Below are positions 1-8,661 of a stretch of DNA of 64,000 nucleotides, piece after piece. The stretch lies in assembly GCA_910585045.1 (NCBI GenBank), contig CAJUCD010000006.1, positions 30,435 to 94,434 of the forward strand. The letters are read 5' to 3'. This DNA comes from an uncultured Bacilli bacterium (GTDB lineage: Bacteria; Bacillota_I; Bacilli_A; RF39; UBA660). Below the pieces are notes generated by a model that worked only from the letters and a program-made list of their open reading frames with translations, ran no database searches and was not told the origin of the DNA. The position numbers were made by a program, and so were the translations under genes. The stretch's first letter is position 1; each line of letters begins with the position of its first letter.

Positions 1-1
1 T

Positions 2-1486
2 GATATGCCTATATATAAGAAAATATTTGAGTCATTAAATATTCCGATGGTTGTTTATAAAGATAGTGATTTAGTAATGGAAAATGATATTTTAATTATT
101 AAAAATATTGTTAATTTAGTTATATTGATTAAAGAAAAAGACTATGGAATAAATATGCGATATGCTTTTACTAGTGTTGCTAGAAGTTTTGTTGGCAATA
201 TGAGTGATGCAGAGATTTTTAAATGTATAAAGAGTAATTCTTTTTTTGAAACAGAAGTTTATCGGAAATGTTTTCTTTTAGCAGATGATTTAGATAATAA
301 GACTCCAAATATTTTATTAAGAGAAATAATAGATATATTTAATTTTTATGAAAATTTTATTAAAGTTGGAAATGTTAAAGCAGGAATTACAAGGTTGGAA
401 TATTTATTAGATTTAGCAAGCTCAATAGAAAATTTAGGTTTTACTATTTTGAATTTTAGAGACTATTTAGATAATATAGTTAGTAATAAAAAAGAAATAA
501 GGTATAAAGAACTTAATGAAGACAGTAATTGTGTAAAGATAATGAATATTCATAAATCTAAAGGATTAGAATTTGCTATTTGTTATTTTGCAGGTTTTAA
601 AAAAGATTTTAATTTAAGAGATTTGAATTCTAGATTTATGTTTGATAATAAATATGGAATTTTAACACCATTTTATAATGAAGGAATAGGGACACTTTTA
701 ACAAAAACTTTAATTAAGCAGAAATATTATCAAGATGAAATTTCAGAGAAGATTAGACTATTTTATGTTGCATTTACAAGAGCTAAAGAAAAGATAATAA
801 TGGTTATGCCTGATTTTAAAAATGAGATGGTTCAAAATAATCATATTGATTATTTAACTGGTATTAAATATAGGTCTTTTTATGATTTTATAAATTCTAT
901 TTCGATTAATTTGCGAAATTATACTACTACTATATCTTTAGATTCTTTAAATATTAATAAAGACTATGAAAGTGTTTTGAATACTTCTAATTTGGATGTA
1001 ACATGTAACGATAGCATATGTTTTTATGAGAATGAAATTGATAGTAAATTAATAGAAAATAAACATGCATCAAAAATAATAAATAGTGTTTTGACAAGAG
1101 AAGAAGCTAAAACTTTAGAGTTTGGTACAATGATGCATGAAATGTTAGAAATGACAGATTTTAAGAAAATTTTAATTACTAATAAATATGTGGAAAATTT
1201 AAAGAATAATTTTGATTTTGATGGGGCAATTATATATCAAGAATTAGAATTTATATATTTTGGGGAAGATATAGAATATCATGGAATAATTGATTTGATG
1301 TTAGAGTATGATAAGGAAATAAAAATTATTGATTATAAGTTAAAGAATATTGATGATGAGGCTTATAAAAAACAGTTGGTTGTGTATTTTAATTATGTTA
1401 AATCAGTGAGTGATAAAGATGTTAAACTTTATTTGTATTCTATTTTGGATAATGTAGTTAAGGAAATAGAATATGTTGAGATGTAA
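2..1486 (+). CDS. addA: AddA-type helicase-nuclease, C-terminal part (5' truncated by window edge)
   Basis: C-terminal 494 residues of the ATP-dependent helicase/nuclease subunit A (RexA/AddA) that processes double-strand breaks with AddB. The frame is open to the window edge, so the start lies outside. UvrD-type motif V (VKIMNIHKSKGLEF) and motif VI (RLFYVAFTRAKEK) are followed by a PD-(D/E)XK nuclease: a conserved His in the FGTMMHEML stretch, the D of GIIDLML, IDYKLK, and the QLVVYF helix. The family is about 1100-1250 residues long, so roughly the first half is missing. addB should lie upstream. Confidence 0.88.
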   Translation, partial: DMPIYKKIFESLNIPMVVYKDSDLVMENDILIIKNIVNLVILIKEKDYGINMRYAFTSVARSFVGNMSDAEIFKCIKSNSFFETEVYRKCFLLADDLDNKTPNILLREIIDIFNFYENFIKVGNVKAGITRLEYLLDLASSIENLGFTILNFRDYLDNIVSNKKEIRYKELNEDSNCVKIMNIHKSKGLEFAICYFAGFKKDFNLRDLNSRFMFDNKYGILTPFYNEGIGTLLTKTLIKQKYYQDEISEKIRLFYVAFTRAKEKIIMVMPDFKNEMVQNNHIDYLTGIKYRSFYDFINSISINLRNYTTTISLDSLNINKDYESVLNTSNLDVTCNDSICFYENEIDSKLIENKHASKIINSVLTREEAKTLEFGTMMHEMLEMTDFKKILITNKYVENLKNNFDFDGAIIYQELEFIYFGEDIEYHGIIDLMLEYDKEIKIIDYKLKNIDDEAYKKQLVVYFNYVKSVSDKDVKLYLYSILDNVVKEIEYVEM

Positions 1487-1563
1487 AATAAATATAAATT
1501 TTGGGTATTTAATTGAGTTAAATATAATATTGTGATAATATATTTATATAAGGAGGCGATTAT

Positions 1564-2118
1564 ATGCCAGTTTGGTTAATTGTAATTTTAGCAATTATAG
1601 TTGTAATTATTTTATGGGTAATAGCTACTTATAATTCACTAATATCGCTAAAAAATAGAGTTAAGGATGCATGGAGTCAAATTGATGTTCAACTAAAAAG
1701 AAGATTTGATTTAATTCCTAATTTAGTAGAGACTATTAAAGGATATACTAAGCATGAAAGTGAAACTTTAGAAAATGTTGTTAAAGCAAGAAATACTTAT
1801 TTATCTGCAACATTACCTGAGGATCAAATGAAGGCTGATGGGGAACTTACACAAGCGATTAATAAATTATTTGCACTTACTGAGTCTTATCCAGATTTAA
1901 AAGCTAATACTAATTTTACAGATTTACAAGAACAACTTAAAGAGACAGAAAATAAAATTGCTATGTCAAGACAGTTTTATAATGACATTGTAATGCAATA
2001 TAATAACAAAGTTGAGATGGTGCCATCTAATATTGTAGCAAGCATTTTCAAATTTCAAAAACAAGCATTTTTTGAAGCTGTAGAATCTGAAAGAGAAAAT
2101 GTAAAAGTTAAATTTTAA
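1564..2118 (+). CDS. lemA: LemA family protein
   Basis: LemA family membrane-anchored helical protein, 184 residues, of unclear molecular function. One N-terminal membrane helix (about residues 3-22) is followed by the family signature NRVKDAWSQIDVQLKRR and the RFDLIPNLVETIKGY segment. A strong AAGGAGG site precedes the ATG. The next gene is a DUF2207 membrane protein, and lemA and DUF2207 genes are neighbours in many Bacillota. A terminator separates the two, so they may be only partly co-expressed. Confidence 0.93.
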   Translation: MPVWLIVILAIIVVIILWVIATYNSLISLKNRVKDAWSQIDVQLKRRFDLIPNLVETIKGYTKHESETLENVVKARNTYLSATLPEDQMKADGELTQAINKLFALTESYPDLKANTNFTDLQEQLKETENKIAMSRQFYNDIVMQYNNKVEMVPSNIVASIFKFQKQAFFEAVESERENVKVKF

Positions 2119-2143
2119 GACTTACCATTGTAAGTCTTTTTTT
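2119..2143 (+). terminator. Intrinsic terminator after lemA
   Basis: A perfect 7-bp stem (GACTTAC/GTAAGTC) with a 4-base loop is followed by a run of T. It lies directly after the lemA stop and only 12 bases before the next start, so it probably sets the lemA/DUF2207 ratio rather than fully separating them. Confidence 0.85.
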
Positions 2144-2154
2144 GAAGGTGAGAT

Positions 2155-4041
2155 ATGAAAAAGTTTATTGTAGGAGTATTATTATTTTTAGTAAGTCCTT
2201 TTATGGTGGAGGCAGCTGATTATGATATTACTGATTTTGCTGTTAGAGCGTATATTCAAGATAATGGAGATTTATTAGTTAATGAAATTATAATTCTGGA
2301 TGGTAGCTTTAATGGGTATGAAAGAGATTTGGATTTTAAGCCTGTTTTAAGTGATAGATATGAGTCTTCTAATTTTTATCAAGGCAGTGGTATAGATGAT
2401 TTAACTATTAAAGGAAAATATGTTTCAAAATATAGTGATGATTTATTTTTAGATGAAGATTATAATACTTTTGTGGAAGTATCAAATGCCAGTAATGGTG
2501 ATAAAGCTAAATATGTAAAAAGTAGTTTAAGTTCGGGTTATAGAATGAGAATGTATTATAAAGCTAGTAAACAAAAAGTTGCTTTTTATATTAAATATAC
2601 AATTAGTAATTTAGTAGTTAAACATAATGATGTAGCAGAATTATATTATCCTTTTATTGGTGATGCTTTTGAAGATAAAATCAAAAATGTAGATATTAAA
2701 GTTTATTTGCCTGATAATGATGAATCATCTTTTCATAGAGTATGGGCTCATGGGTCTTTAGCAGGTGAAGTAGAAAAAATTAATAATGAAGGTTTGCATG
2801 CTTATGCATCAAATATAAACCAAGGCGAAGTATTAGATGTTAGAATGACTTTTGATGCTAAATTAGTACCTTATTGTAGTAAAAAAAGTAATCAAGTTTA
2901 TTTTGATAAAATTATAGATATAGAGACTAAAAGGGCAAATGATGCTAATCAATTAAGAGAAGAATTGCTTATTAAATATAATATTTATAAGTATGGAACA
3001 ATTATATTTTATGTGTTGGTTGTAGGATTATGGATTTATACTTATTATAAATATGGTAAAAGCCCTAAATCTTTATATTACGCAAAATATAATAGGGAAT
3101 TTATTGATGATTATAATGTGGAGGTAATAGATTATTTAATGAATAAAAAAATTACTCCTAATGCAATGAGTGCTTCTATTATGAATTTGATTTATAAGAA
3201 AAATATTAGTGTTCAAGAATTGCCAGATTTGAAAAAAAATAAAGATTATGAATTTACTTTAGAAAATATGGATAATATTAATGAAAGTGAAAAGATATTA
3301 ATTGAGTTTTTGTTTGATAAAGTTGGTAAAGGTAAATTAAATAATGAAAAGAAAATATTTACTACAAAAGATTTAAAAAAATATGCTGATGGAACAAAAA
3401 CATGTAATACTTTTATATCAAGTTATACAAAATGGAAAAATAATATCATGAGTGTAGCAATGAGAGAGAATTTTTATGAGAAAAGTTTTGTACCTATATT
3501 TTTTGGTGTTTTTGTTTTAATATTAGGAGTATTATTATTTATATTTGGGGTAAATAATGGTTCTGATTTTGTGCCAGGATATTTTATACCAATTGTTTGT
3601 ATTATTTTTATGTTTTACACTATCTTAGTTGATAAAAAAACTATTAAAGGAGCAGAACATTATGATAAATGGAAAGCTTTTAAAAATTTCTTAAATGATT
3701 TTGGAGCATTTGATTTAAAAGAATTACCTGAAATAGTATTGTGGGAAAAATATTTAGTATATGCGATAATTTTTGGTTTAGCAAAAACTGTTCAAAAAAG
3801 TATGAATGTTAAAATTAAAGAACTTGATATGACAAGTGTAGATTATTATCCTTCTTATTTTTACATAGATTTGGGTGGGTCTATTAGTTATTCTATAAAT
3901 AATGCAATTAGCACTGCATATAGTAGACAGGCGGCTAATTATTCTAATAGTCACTCTAGTTCATCATCAGGTGGGGGATTTGGTGGTGGCTTCTCTGGTG
4001 GCTCTGGATTTTCTGGAGGCGGTGGAGGTCGCGGATTTTAA
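2155..4041 (+). CDS. DUF2207 family membrane protein
   Basis: Predicted exported membrane protein of the DUF2207 family, 628 residues, function unknown. A signal peptide (to about residue 20, ending VEAA) leads into an extracellular beta-rich domain. There is a membrane helix near residues 280-297 and two more near 445-490. The C-terminal tail is a Ser run followed by GGG/GGFSGGSG-type glycine repeats ending in RGF, which is typical of the family. A GAAGGTGAG site precedes the ATG. It follows lemA, the common partner. Confidence 0.85.
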   Translation: MKKFIVGVLLFLVSPFMVEAADYDITDFAVRAYIQDNGDLLVNEIIILDGSFNGYERDLDFKPVLSDRYESSNFYQGSGIDDLTIKGKYVSKYSDDLFLDEDYNTFVEVSNASNGDKAKYVKSSLSSGYRMRMYYKASKQKVAFYIKYTISNLVVKHNDVAELYYPFIGDAFEDKIKNVDIKVYLPDNDESSFHRVWAHGSLAGEVEKINNEGLHAYASNINQGEVLDVRMTFDAKLVPYCSKKSNQVYFDKIIDIETKRANDANQLREELLIKYNIYKYGTIIFYVLVVGLWIYTYYKYGKSPKSLYYAKYNREFIDDYNVEVIDYLMNKKITPNAMSASIMNLIYKKNISVQELPDLKKNKDYEFTLENMDNINESEKILIEFLFDKVGKGKLNNEKKIFTTKDLKKYADGTKTCNTFISSYTKWKNNIMSVAMRENFYEKSFVPIFFGVFVLILGVLLFIFGVNNGSDFVPGYFIPIVCIIFMFYTILVDKKTIKGAEHYDKWKAFKNFLNDFGAFDLKELPEIVLWEKYLVYAIIFGLAKTVQKSMNVKIKELDMTSVDYYPSYFYIDLGGSISYSINNAISTAYSRQAANYSNSHSSSSSGGGFGGGFSGGSGFSGGGGGRGF

Positions 4042-4051
4042 AATTTTAATT

Positions 4052-4085
4052 AAAAAAAAATCATTAGTTTTCACTAATGGTTTTT
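4052..4085. terminator. Bidirectional terminator between convergent genes
   Basis: A 7-bp stem (CATTAGT/ACTAATG) with loop TTTC is flanked by A9 on the left and T5 on the right, so it can work in both directions. The stop codon of the minus-strand transglutaminase gene lies inside the hairpin. Confidence 0.85.
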
Positions 4086-5011
4086 AATTCGCTATAAATA
4101 GCTCTATTAAATTCATGTTCTTTACTTGTTATATTGCTATCAGCTAATATTAATTCTTCAGTATTTATAAGAAAATATTTATGATATAAATAATCTTTGC
4201 CATCACTACTTACAGGATCATCCCAAGTTAAGTCTAAATGAAGCCATTCATTATTTATTTTAACAGCATTCCAAACATGGCCAGCTGGTTCTTTTATGTT
4301 TTCATTGGTAGTGGCTATTTTAAAATTATCATAGCCCATATTAGTTAAGAATATAGCCATTAAATCAGTATAGCCATTACATGTTGCTAAATGATTAAAT
4401 AAAGTTCCATAAGCACTATAACTCTTAGTTTCTTTATTGTTATTAATATCATATTTAGTATTATTTATGATATAATCGTGTATAACTTTTATTTTGTCAT
4501 AATCATCAGTTAAATCACTTGTTATCATTGAAGAAATAATTTTATTTACTTCTTCATTTATTTTAGTTATTTCTTCTTGTTCATATAAATATTTTATTTT
4601 TAATGTTACTTCACCAGAATCAGAAATGGTTGTATTTATACTTGTAAAAGAATTGAAAGGATGAACATAATTATTTAAATGAGTTAAAAGATTGGCATCA
4701 CTACTAATGTCATTTATATCTTTAAGACAGTTTTTATATTCTTTAGGGCAATAAAAAGTAAATATATCAGTACCACTATTAATTATAGTATAAATAATAT
4801 TTAAGTGTTCTTGTTTACTATAAGGTGTAAAATTATTAGTATTAGATACAAAAGTATAATTATTATTTTTGTAATATGCATTGTAAGCTTCTATATTATT
4901 AATATTAGGATGATTTATAAAAGCAATAATTTTGTCTGTGATGGGATCAACATTTAATAAAATTGTTAAAATAGTCATTATACAAAGCATAGGAATAAAT
5001 AGTTTTTTCAT
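4064..5011 (-). CDS. Secreted transglutaminase-like protein
   Basis: Transglutaminase-core (papain-like) protein, 315 residues. The start at 5011 follows a GGTGAG site; a longer frame to 5053 lacks one. The N-terminus (MKKLFIPMLCIMTILTIL) is a signal peptide or anchor. The likely catalytic triad is the Cys in ATCNGYTDLM, the His in AGHVWNAV and the Asp in HLDLTWDDP. Members act as peptidases or crosslinkers at the cell surface; the substrate here is unknown. It is convergent with the DUF2207 gene and lies just downstream of rpsT on the same strand. Confidence 0.82.
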   Translation of the reverse strand: MKKLFIPMLCIMTILTILLNVDPITDKIIAFINHPNINNIEAYNAYYKNNNYTFVSNTNNFTPYSKQEHLNIIYTIINSGTDIFTFYCPKEYKNCLKDINDISSDANLLTHLNNYVHPFNSFTSINTTISDSGEVTLKIKYLYEQEEITKINEEVNKIISSMITSDLTDDYDKIKVIHDYIINNTKYDINNNKETKSYSAYGTLFNHLATCNGYTDLMAIFLTNMGYDNFKIATTNENIKEPAGHVWNAVKINNEWLHLDLTWDDPVSSDGKDYLYHKYFLINTEELILADSNITSKEHEFNRAIYSELKTISEN

Positions 5012-5061
5012 ATTCTCACCTTTATAAGTATAGCAAAAAAAAAAGAAGTTCACAATAAATG

Positions 5062-5325
5062 TTACTTCATATTTTTAACTTTATTTGATAATCTTGATTT
5101 TTGTCTATCAGATGTGTTACTTTTTATTAAACCTTTGCTAACAGCTTGGTCTAAATATTTTTGAACATCTTTATATAAAGTATTAGCTTTTTCTGAATCA
5201 CCATTAGCAATAGCTTTGTCAGTTTCTCTTATTAAATTTTTAACTCTAGCTTTTAATTCGTGATTATTCTCAGTTTTTTTTGCTATAACCTTTATAGCTT
5301 TTTTAGAGCTTTTAATATTTGCCAC
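5062..5325 (-). CDS. rpsT: 30S ribosomal protein S20
   Basis: Ribosomal protein S20, 87 residues, normal length. It binds 16S rRNA early in 30S assembly. It starts MANIKSSKKAIKVI and has the family segments RVKNLIRETDKAI and SDRQKSRLSNKVKN. An AAGGAGT site precedes the ATG. It has its own promoter at 5357-5385, diverging from the triple-repeat gene. Confidence 0.97.
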   Translation of the reverse strand: MANIKSSKKAIKVIAKKTENNHELKARVKNLIRETDKAIANGDSEKANTLYKDVQKYLDQAVSKGLIKSNTSDRQKSRLSNKVKNMK

Positions 5326-5356
5326 TTAAAACACTCCTTCCTTGATTTCAGTATCA

Positions 5357-5385
5357 ATTCTATCAAAATATTAGTAGTTTTTCAA
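5357..5385 (-). promoter_or_regulatory. rpsT promoter
   Basis: Read on the minus strand: TTGAAA, 17-base spacer, TAGAAT, about 30 bases before the rpsT start. Confidence 0.65.
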
Positions 5386-5402
5386 GCTTTTTAGGGAATA
5401 AT

Positions 5403-5430
5403 TTGACATTTTCTATTTATATGATAGAAT
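5403..5430 (+). promoter_or_regulatory. Promoter of the triple-repeat gene
   Basis: TTGACA, 16-base spacer, TAGAAT, with an upstream TGA that gives an extended -10. About 67 bases before the start at 5498, back to back with the rpsT promoter. Confidence 0.7.
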
Positions 5431-5497
5431 ATTTTGATAAATTATATTAAAAGCAGAAAAATTTTATGTTTGATTTTTAATATTTTAGGGGTTAAAA

Positions 5498-6223
5498 ATG
5501 GGGAATAGATATATTAGTATAGAGTTAAATTTTTTAGATAAAGAAGCATTTTATAGTTTATTTAAAACAATTTCTGGAATTACTGAAGAACAAAAAAGAG
5601 AAATTGTAGATAGTTTATTTCAGGCTTTAGATATTTCAAGACGAAATAGATTAGTAAGATATCGAAATGGAGAATTTACTGCTAAGTCAGAAAGTGGTAA
5701 TAAAGCTCGAAGTGATCAACAAATATTGCAAAAACAATATTTAAGAGAGATAAAAAAAATTTATGATGGTTATAGTTTTTATGATGCATTTTTAGATTTT
5801 CCAGAAGTTAGTATTTATAGGAAAAAGCTTATTATTGATAGTATTTTGGCTAAATTGTCAGATGAGCAAAGGGATAATGTAATTAGAGCTTTAAAAAAGG
5901 AAATTTTAATAAAAGATGTACCAAGTTTAAGAGCTATTTTAAGAAGGGTTAAAAGTCAATATGAATCTTTAATAAAAAGAAATTTATATGGAAGAAATAT
6001 TTATAATATTTTACCAGATATAAATGGTATAGGTAATGAAAAGAAAATGGAGATAGCAGATAAATTGTTTTCTAGATTCTCTTTAGAAAGACAAGAAAAT
6101 ATGTTAAGGCTTTTAGCTTTAGAGATTAATTCTAGTAGTGAAAGTGGTCATATGGCCTATCAAGATTTGGATATTTATAAAAGGCAATATAATAGATATA
6201 TAGAAGATAGAATAGTTGGTTGA
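5498..6223 (+). CDS. Hypothetical protein with three internal repeats
   Basis: 241 residues, not recognised. It consists of three diverged copies of a ~73-residue unit (about residues 18-91, 94-165 and 168-241). Each copy follows the pattern FY/IY..F.., then KK..I.D.L....L...R.N..R.L..EI, then an Arg/Tyr/Lys-rich helix ending near a Gly. All-helical and charged, with no signal peptide or membrane helix. AGGGG precedes the ATG. The reading frame continues past its TGA stop into protein-like sequence (next entry), so this may be the surviving 5' part of a longer gene. Confidence 0.6.
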   Translation: MGNRYISIELNFLDKEAFYSLFKTISGITEEQKREIVDSLFQALDISRRNRLVRYRNGEFTAKSESGNKARSDQQILQKQYLREIKKIYDGYSFYDAFLDFPEVSIYRKKLIIDSILAKLSDEQRDNVIRALKKEILIKDVPSLRAILRRVKSQYESLIKRNLYGRNIYNILPDINGIGNEKKMEIADKLFSRFSLERQENMLRLLALEINSSSESGHMAYQDLDIYKRQYNRYIEDRIVG

Positions 6224-6556
6224 AATAATTTTTGTGAAATGGTAAATAGTAATTTTGGTTTAAATCTTGATGCTGCAATGTCTTTTGATAAAATGGATTT
6301 ATTATGGTCGAGTTTAGAAATTGTAGAAGATAGTTTTAGAAGAAATGGTAAAGATAAACGACCAGTATATATTAAGTATATGTATAGAGTTTTAGAGAAA
6401 ATTATTTTATCTGACCCAGATTTAGATTTACAAAATCTTATTATTAGATACATAACTGTAACAATAAATTGTGTTGTAAATAGAAGATAGATTCCATTAA
6501 GAGAAGAAGTTATTGATGATATTGTAAATGAGATTCATGAAAATCCTAAAAGGTGA
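6224..6556 (+). pseudogene. In-frame 3' remnant of the triple-repeat gene
   Basis: Same frame as the preceding gene and immediately after its TGA (6221-6223). About 88 protein-like codons run to a TAG at 6488-6490, then 21 more (starting IPLREEVIDDIV) to a TGA at 6554-6556. TGG and CAG ancestors would make one continuous ~350-residue protein. An internal ATG at 6239 could start an 83-residue peptide, but it has no ribosome binding site. I read this as a gene broken by two nonsense changes. Readthrough is possible but unsupported. Confidence 0.5.
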
Positions 6557-6606
6557 TTGTAGGTATATCATTTTAGTTTTTGCTAATACTATAAATGGTG
6601 GCAGTT

Positions 6607-7335
6607 ATGAAAAAAGTGTTTATGGATTCGGCAAAAATTATTAAAGATAATATGATGAAAATTGATGAAAAGAATTACCGGGGATATAATGTTACTCATT
6701 TTAAAGTAGATTATTCTAATGAAAAGGTTTTAAAAAGAATAAGGGGAGATTATTTTTCAATTAATTTTGATTATGTTTCTTTACATAAGCAGGAAAAAAT
6801 GTTAAAAAAAGAAGTAATGAAAATATTGAAAGTGTTTTTTATGGGAGAAAGTGCCCAAAAACCGTTAATAGTTGGTTTAGGTAATTCTAGTATTACTTGT
6901 GATAGTTTAGGAGTTAATACTACTAATAAGGTGATGGCTACTAATCATTTTAATGATTTTTTAAATATTCCAAAAGTAGCCTTGTTTAACCCAGAAGTTA
7001 CAGAGAAGACAGGAATAAGTTCTTTTAGTTTAATTGAAATGGTTGTTAAAAAGTTAAATCCTACTATAATTATTATGATAGATTCTTTGGCAACTAATAA
7101 TGAAATGTATTTAAATAATTGTATTGAAATTAATAATACAGGAATTATTCCTGGTAGTGCTATTAAAGAAAATAAAAAAATAGATGCTAAAACTTTTGGA
7201 ATTCCTGTAATTGCAATAGGAGTTCCTTTAGTAATTGAAAGAAATAAGAATCTTTTTACGACACCTAATGTTAAAGAAATAATAGATTTAACAAGTAAAA
7301 TAATAAGTGATGCTTTAAATGATTTGTTTTTTTAA
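6607..7335 (+). CDS. gpr: Spore germination protease GPR, short form
   Basis: Germination protease (peptidase family A25), which degrades small acid-soluble spore proteins at germination. 242 residues from the ATG at 6607, which follows GGTGG; an in-frame ATG at 6595 has no such site. Family motifs are present: PLIVGLGN...ITCDSLG, MIDSLATN, GIIPGSAI and KTFGIPVIAIGVP. The two Asp residues expected in the active site align with D99 and D159. It is much shorter than the ~370-residue Bacillus enzyme, mainly at the C-terminus. Its presence implies that the organism makes spores. Confidence 0.88.
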   Translation: MKKVFMDSAKIIKDNMMKIDEKNYRGYNVTHFKVDYSNEKVLKRIRGDYFSINFDYVSLHKQEKMLKKEVMKILKVFFMGESAQKPLIVGLGNSSITCDSLGVNTTNKVMATNHFNDFLNIPKVALFNPEVTEKTGISSFSLIEMVVKKLNPTIIIMIDSLATNNEMYLNNCIEINNTGIIPGSAIKENKKIDAKTFGIPVIAIGVPLVIERNKNLFTTPNVKEIIDLTSKIISDALNDLFF

Positions 7336-7445
7336 GTAAATAAATTGCATTTTTTTCTGATTAATGATAATATATTTATAGGATTAATTTTCTATATTTC
7401 TTTTTAGGATATATATGTAATTGAAATCCAAAAGGAGGTAGGAAA

Positions 7446-7619
7446 ATGCAAGACAAAAAATTAGTTTGTAAAGATTGTGGCGAAGAATTTGAATTTTCAG
7501 AAGCAGAACAAAGATTTTATCAAGAACGTAATTTATCAGAACCTAAGAGATGTAAAGCTTGTCGTGATAAAAAACGTGCTAATAATGAAAAAAATGATAA
7601 TAAAAAATATGCAGCTTAA
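7446..7619 (+). CDS. Small zinc-ribbon protein
   Basis: 57 residues, starting MQDKKLVCKDCGEEFEFS. Two CxxC pairs (VCKDCGEEF and RCKACRDKK) flank a helical stretch, the pattern of the probable zinc-ribbon domain family zf-trcl (PF13451). The tail is Lys/Asn-rich. It is preceded by AAAGGAGG, one of the strongest binding sites in the window, suggesting high translation. Function unknown; nucleic-acid binding is likely. Confidence 0.85.
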   Translation: MQDKKLVCKDCGEEFEFSEAEQRFYQERNLSEPKRCKACRDKKRANNEKNDNKKYAA

Positions 7620-7635
7620 TTAAAGCTGTTTTTTT
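7612..7635 (+). terminator. Terminator overlapping the zinc-ribbon stop
   Basis: 6-bp stem CAGCTT/AAGCTG with a 5-base loop and T7. The stem includes the last codons and the stop. Confidence 0.8.
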
Positions 7636-7731
7636 GTGCTTTTAAAAGAGATAAACTAGTTTTAAAATATGAACGACATTCTTTGACATAATTTTAAGGT
7701 TTGTTTTTATATAATATTAATGGTGAATGAT

Positions 7732-8661
7732 ATGCGGAGATTTATAACTAGAAAAGTTAAGAAAAAAATAAGATATAAGTTTTTTTATAATGTTTGTTTA
7801 GTTGGAATACCTTTAATTATTATATCTAATATTTTAATTATGATGTTTTTTAATATATTTAGTGAAGATTCAGTTTTAGATATATTAGTTAGTAGTTCTT
7901 ATGGAAATATTTATAATAATAGTAATAATAATTTTTTTTATAAAAACTTGTATGGATTTGATTTAAAAAAAGACAAAGCAGTTTTTAGTGAAAGTAATAT
8001 TAATGATTTATTGCTTGATTTTAAAGAGAATGAGCCTTTAATTTATATATACAATACTTTTCAAACTAATAAATATAAAAGTAATTATTATAATTCTTAT
8101 AATATTAATCCTGTTATAACTCAAGCTAGTAGAATTTTACAAGAATATTTAAAATTACAAAAAATTAGTTCATATCTGGAAACAAAAAGTGTTGCTAAAG
8201 TATGTAAAGATAATAATATATCTTATGATAAAAGTTATAGATGTTCTAGAATATTGTTAGAAGAAGCTAAAAATAATAATCATTCATTAGATTTTTTTAT
8301 AGATTTACAAATGTCTGATTATAATTATGATATTACAACAGCTAATATAGATGGTAATAGTTATGCTAAAATTTTATTTGTAGTGGGAACAGATAATGGT
8401 AATTATAGTCTAAATCAAGATTTGGCTAATTCTTTAAATGGTATTTTAGAAGAAAAGTATAAAAGTTTAGTTAGAGGAGTTAGTCTTAGAGGGGGAGAAG
8501 GCTATCAGGGAGTTTATAATCAAGATTTTAATAAAAATGTTTTATTAATTCAAGTAGGTGGAAAAGATAATACAATAGATGAGGTTAATAGAAGTTTAAA
8601 AGCTTTATCAGAAGTATTTTATGAATATTTAAAGGGGGAAAATAATAATGAAAATAAGTAA
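7732..8661 (+). CDS. spoIIP: SpoIIP-family engulfment protein, apparently catalytically dead
   Basis: Homologue of SpoIIP, the membrane-anchored peptidoglycan hydrolase of the SpoIID-SpoIIM-SpoIIP engulfment machine. 309 residues from the ATG at 7732, after GGTGAA. One membrane helix lies at about 20-43. Family landmarks are clear: LIYIY (103-107), SLDFFIDL (185-192), IDGNSYAKILFVVG (206-219), GVYNQDF (260-266) and LLIQVGGKDNT (271-281). The residues normally used for zinc binding and catalysis are all changed: the HTHxTES-type motif reads NTFQTNK, IDLHRD reads IDLQMS, and IEVGG reads IQVGG. This suggests a pseudoenzyme. It overlaps the next gene by 14 bases. Confidence 0.85.
   Translation: MRRFITRKVKKKIRYKFFYNVCLVGIPLIIISNILIMMFFNIFSEDSVLDILVSSSYGNIYNNSNNNFFYKNLYGFDLKKDKAVFSESNINDLLLDFKENEPLIYIYNTFQTNKYKSNYYNSYNINPVITQASRILQEYLKLQKISSYLETKSVAKVCKDNNISYDKSYRCSRILLEEAKNNNHSLDFFIDLQMSDYNYDITTANIDGNSYAKILFVVGTDNGNYSLNQDLANSLNGILEEKYKSLVRGVSLRGGEGYQGVYNQDFNKNVLLIQVGGKDNTIDEVNRSLKALSEVFYEYLKGENNNENK

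Noticed and set aside
3902..4087. 61-codon frame inside the DUF2207 Gly-rich tail
   Set aside because: Shadow frame of a repetitive coding end with no binding site.
6175..6453. 92-codon minus-strand frame
   Set aside because: Antisense to the triple-repeat gene and its remnant; no binding site, no protein-like pattern.
6221..6490. TGA or TAG read as sense codons (alternative genetic code)
   Set aside because: Many genes end normally at TGA, including ATGA overlaps such as 37622-37625, and Trp is written TGG throughout.
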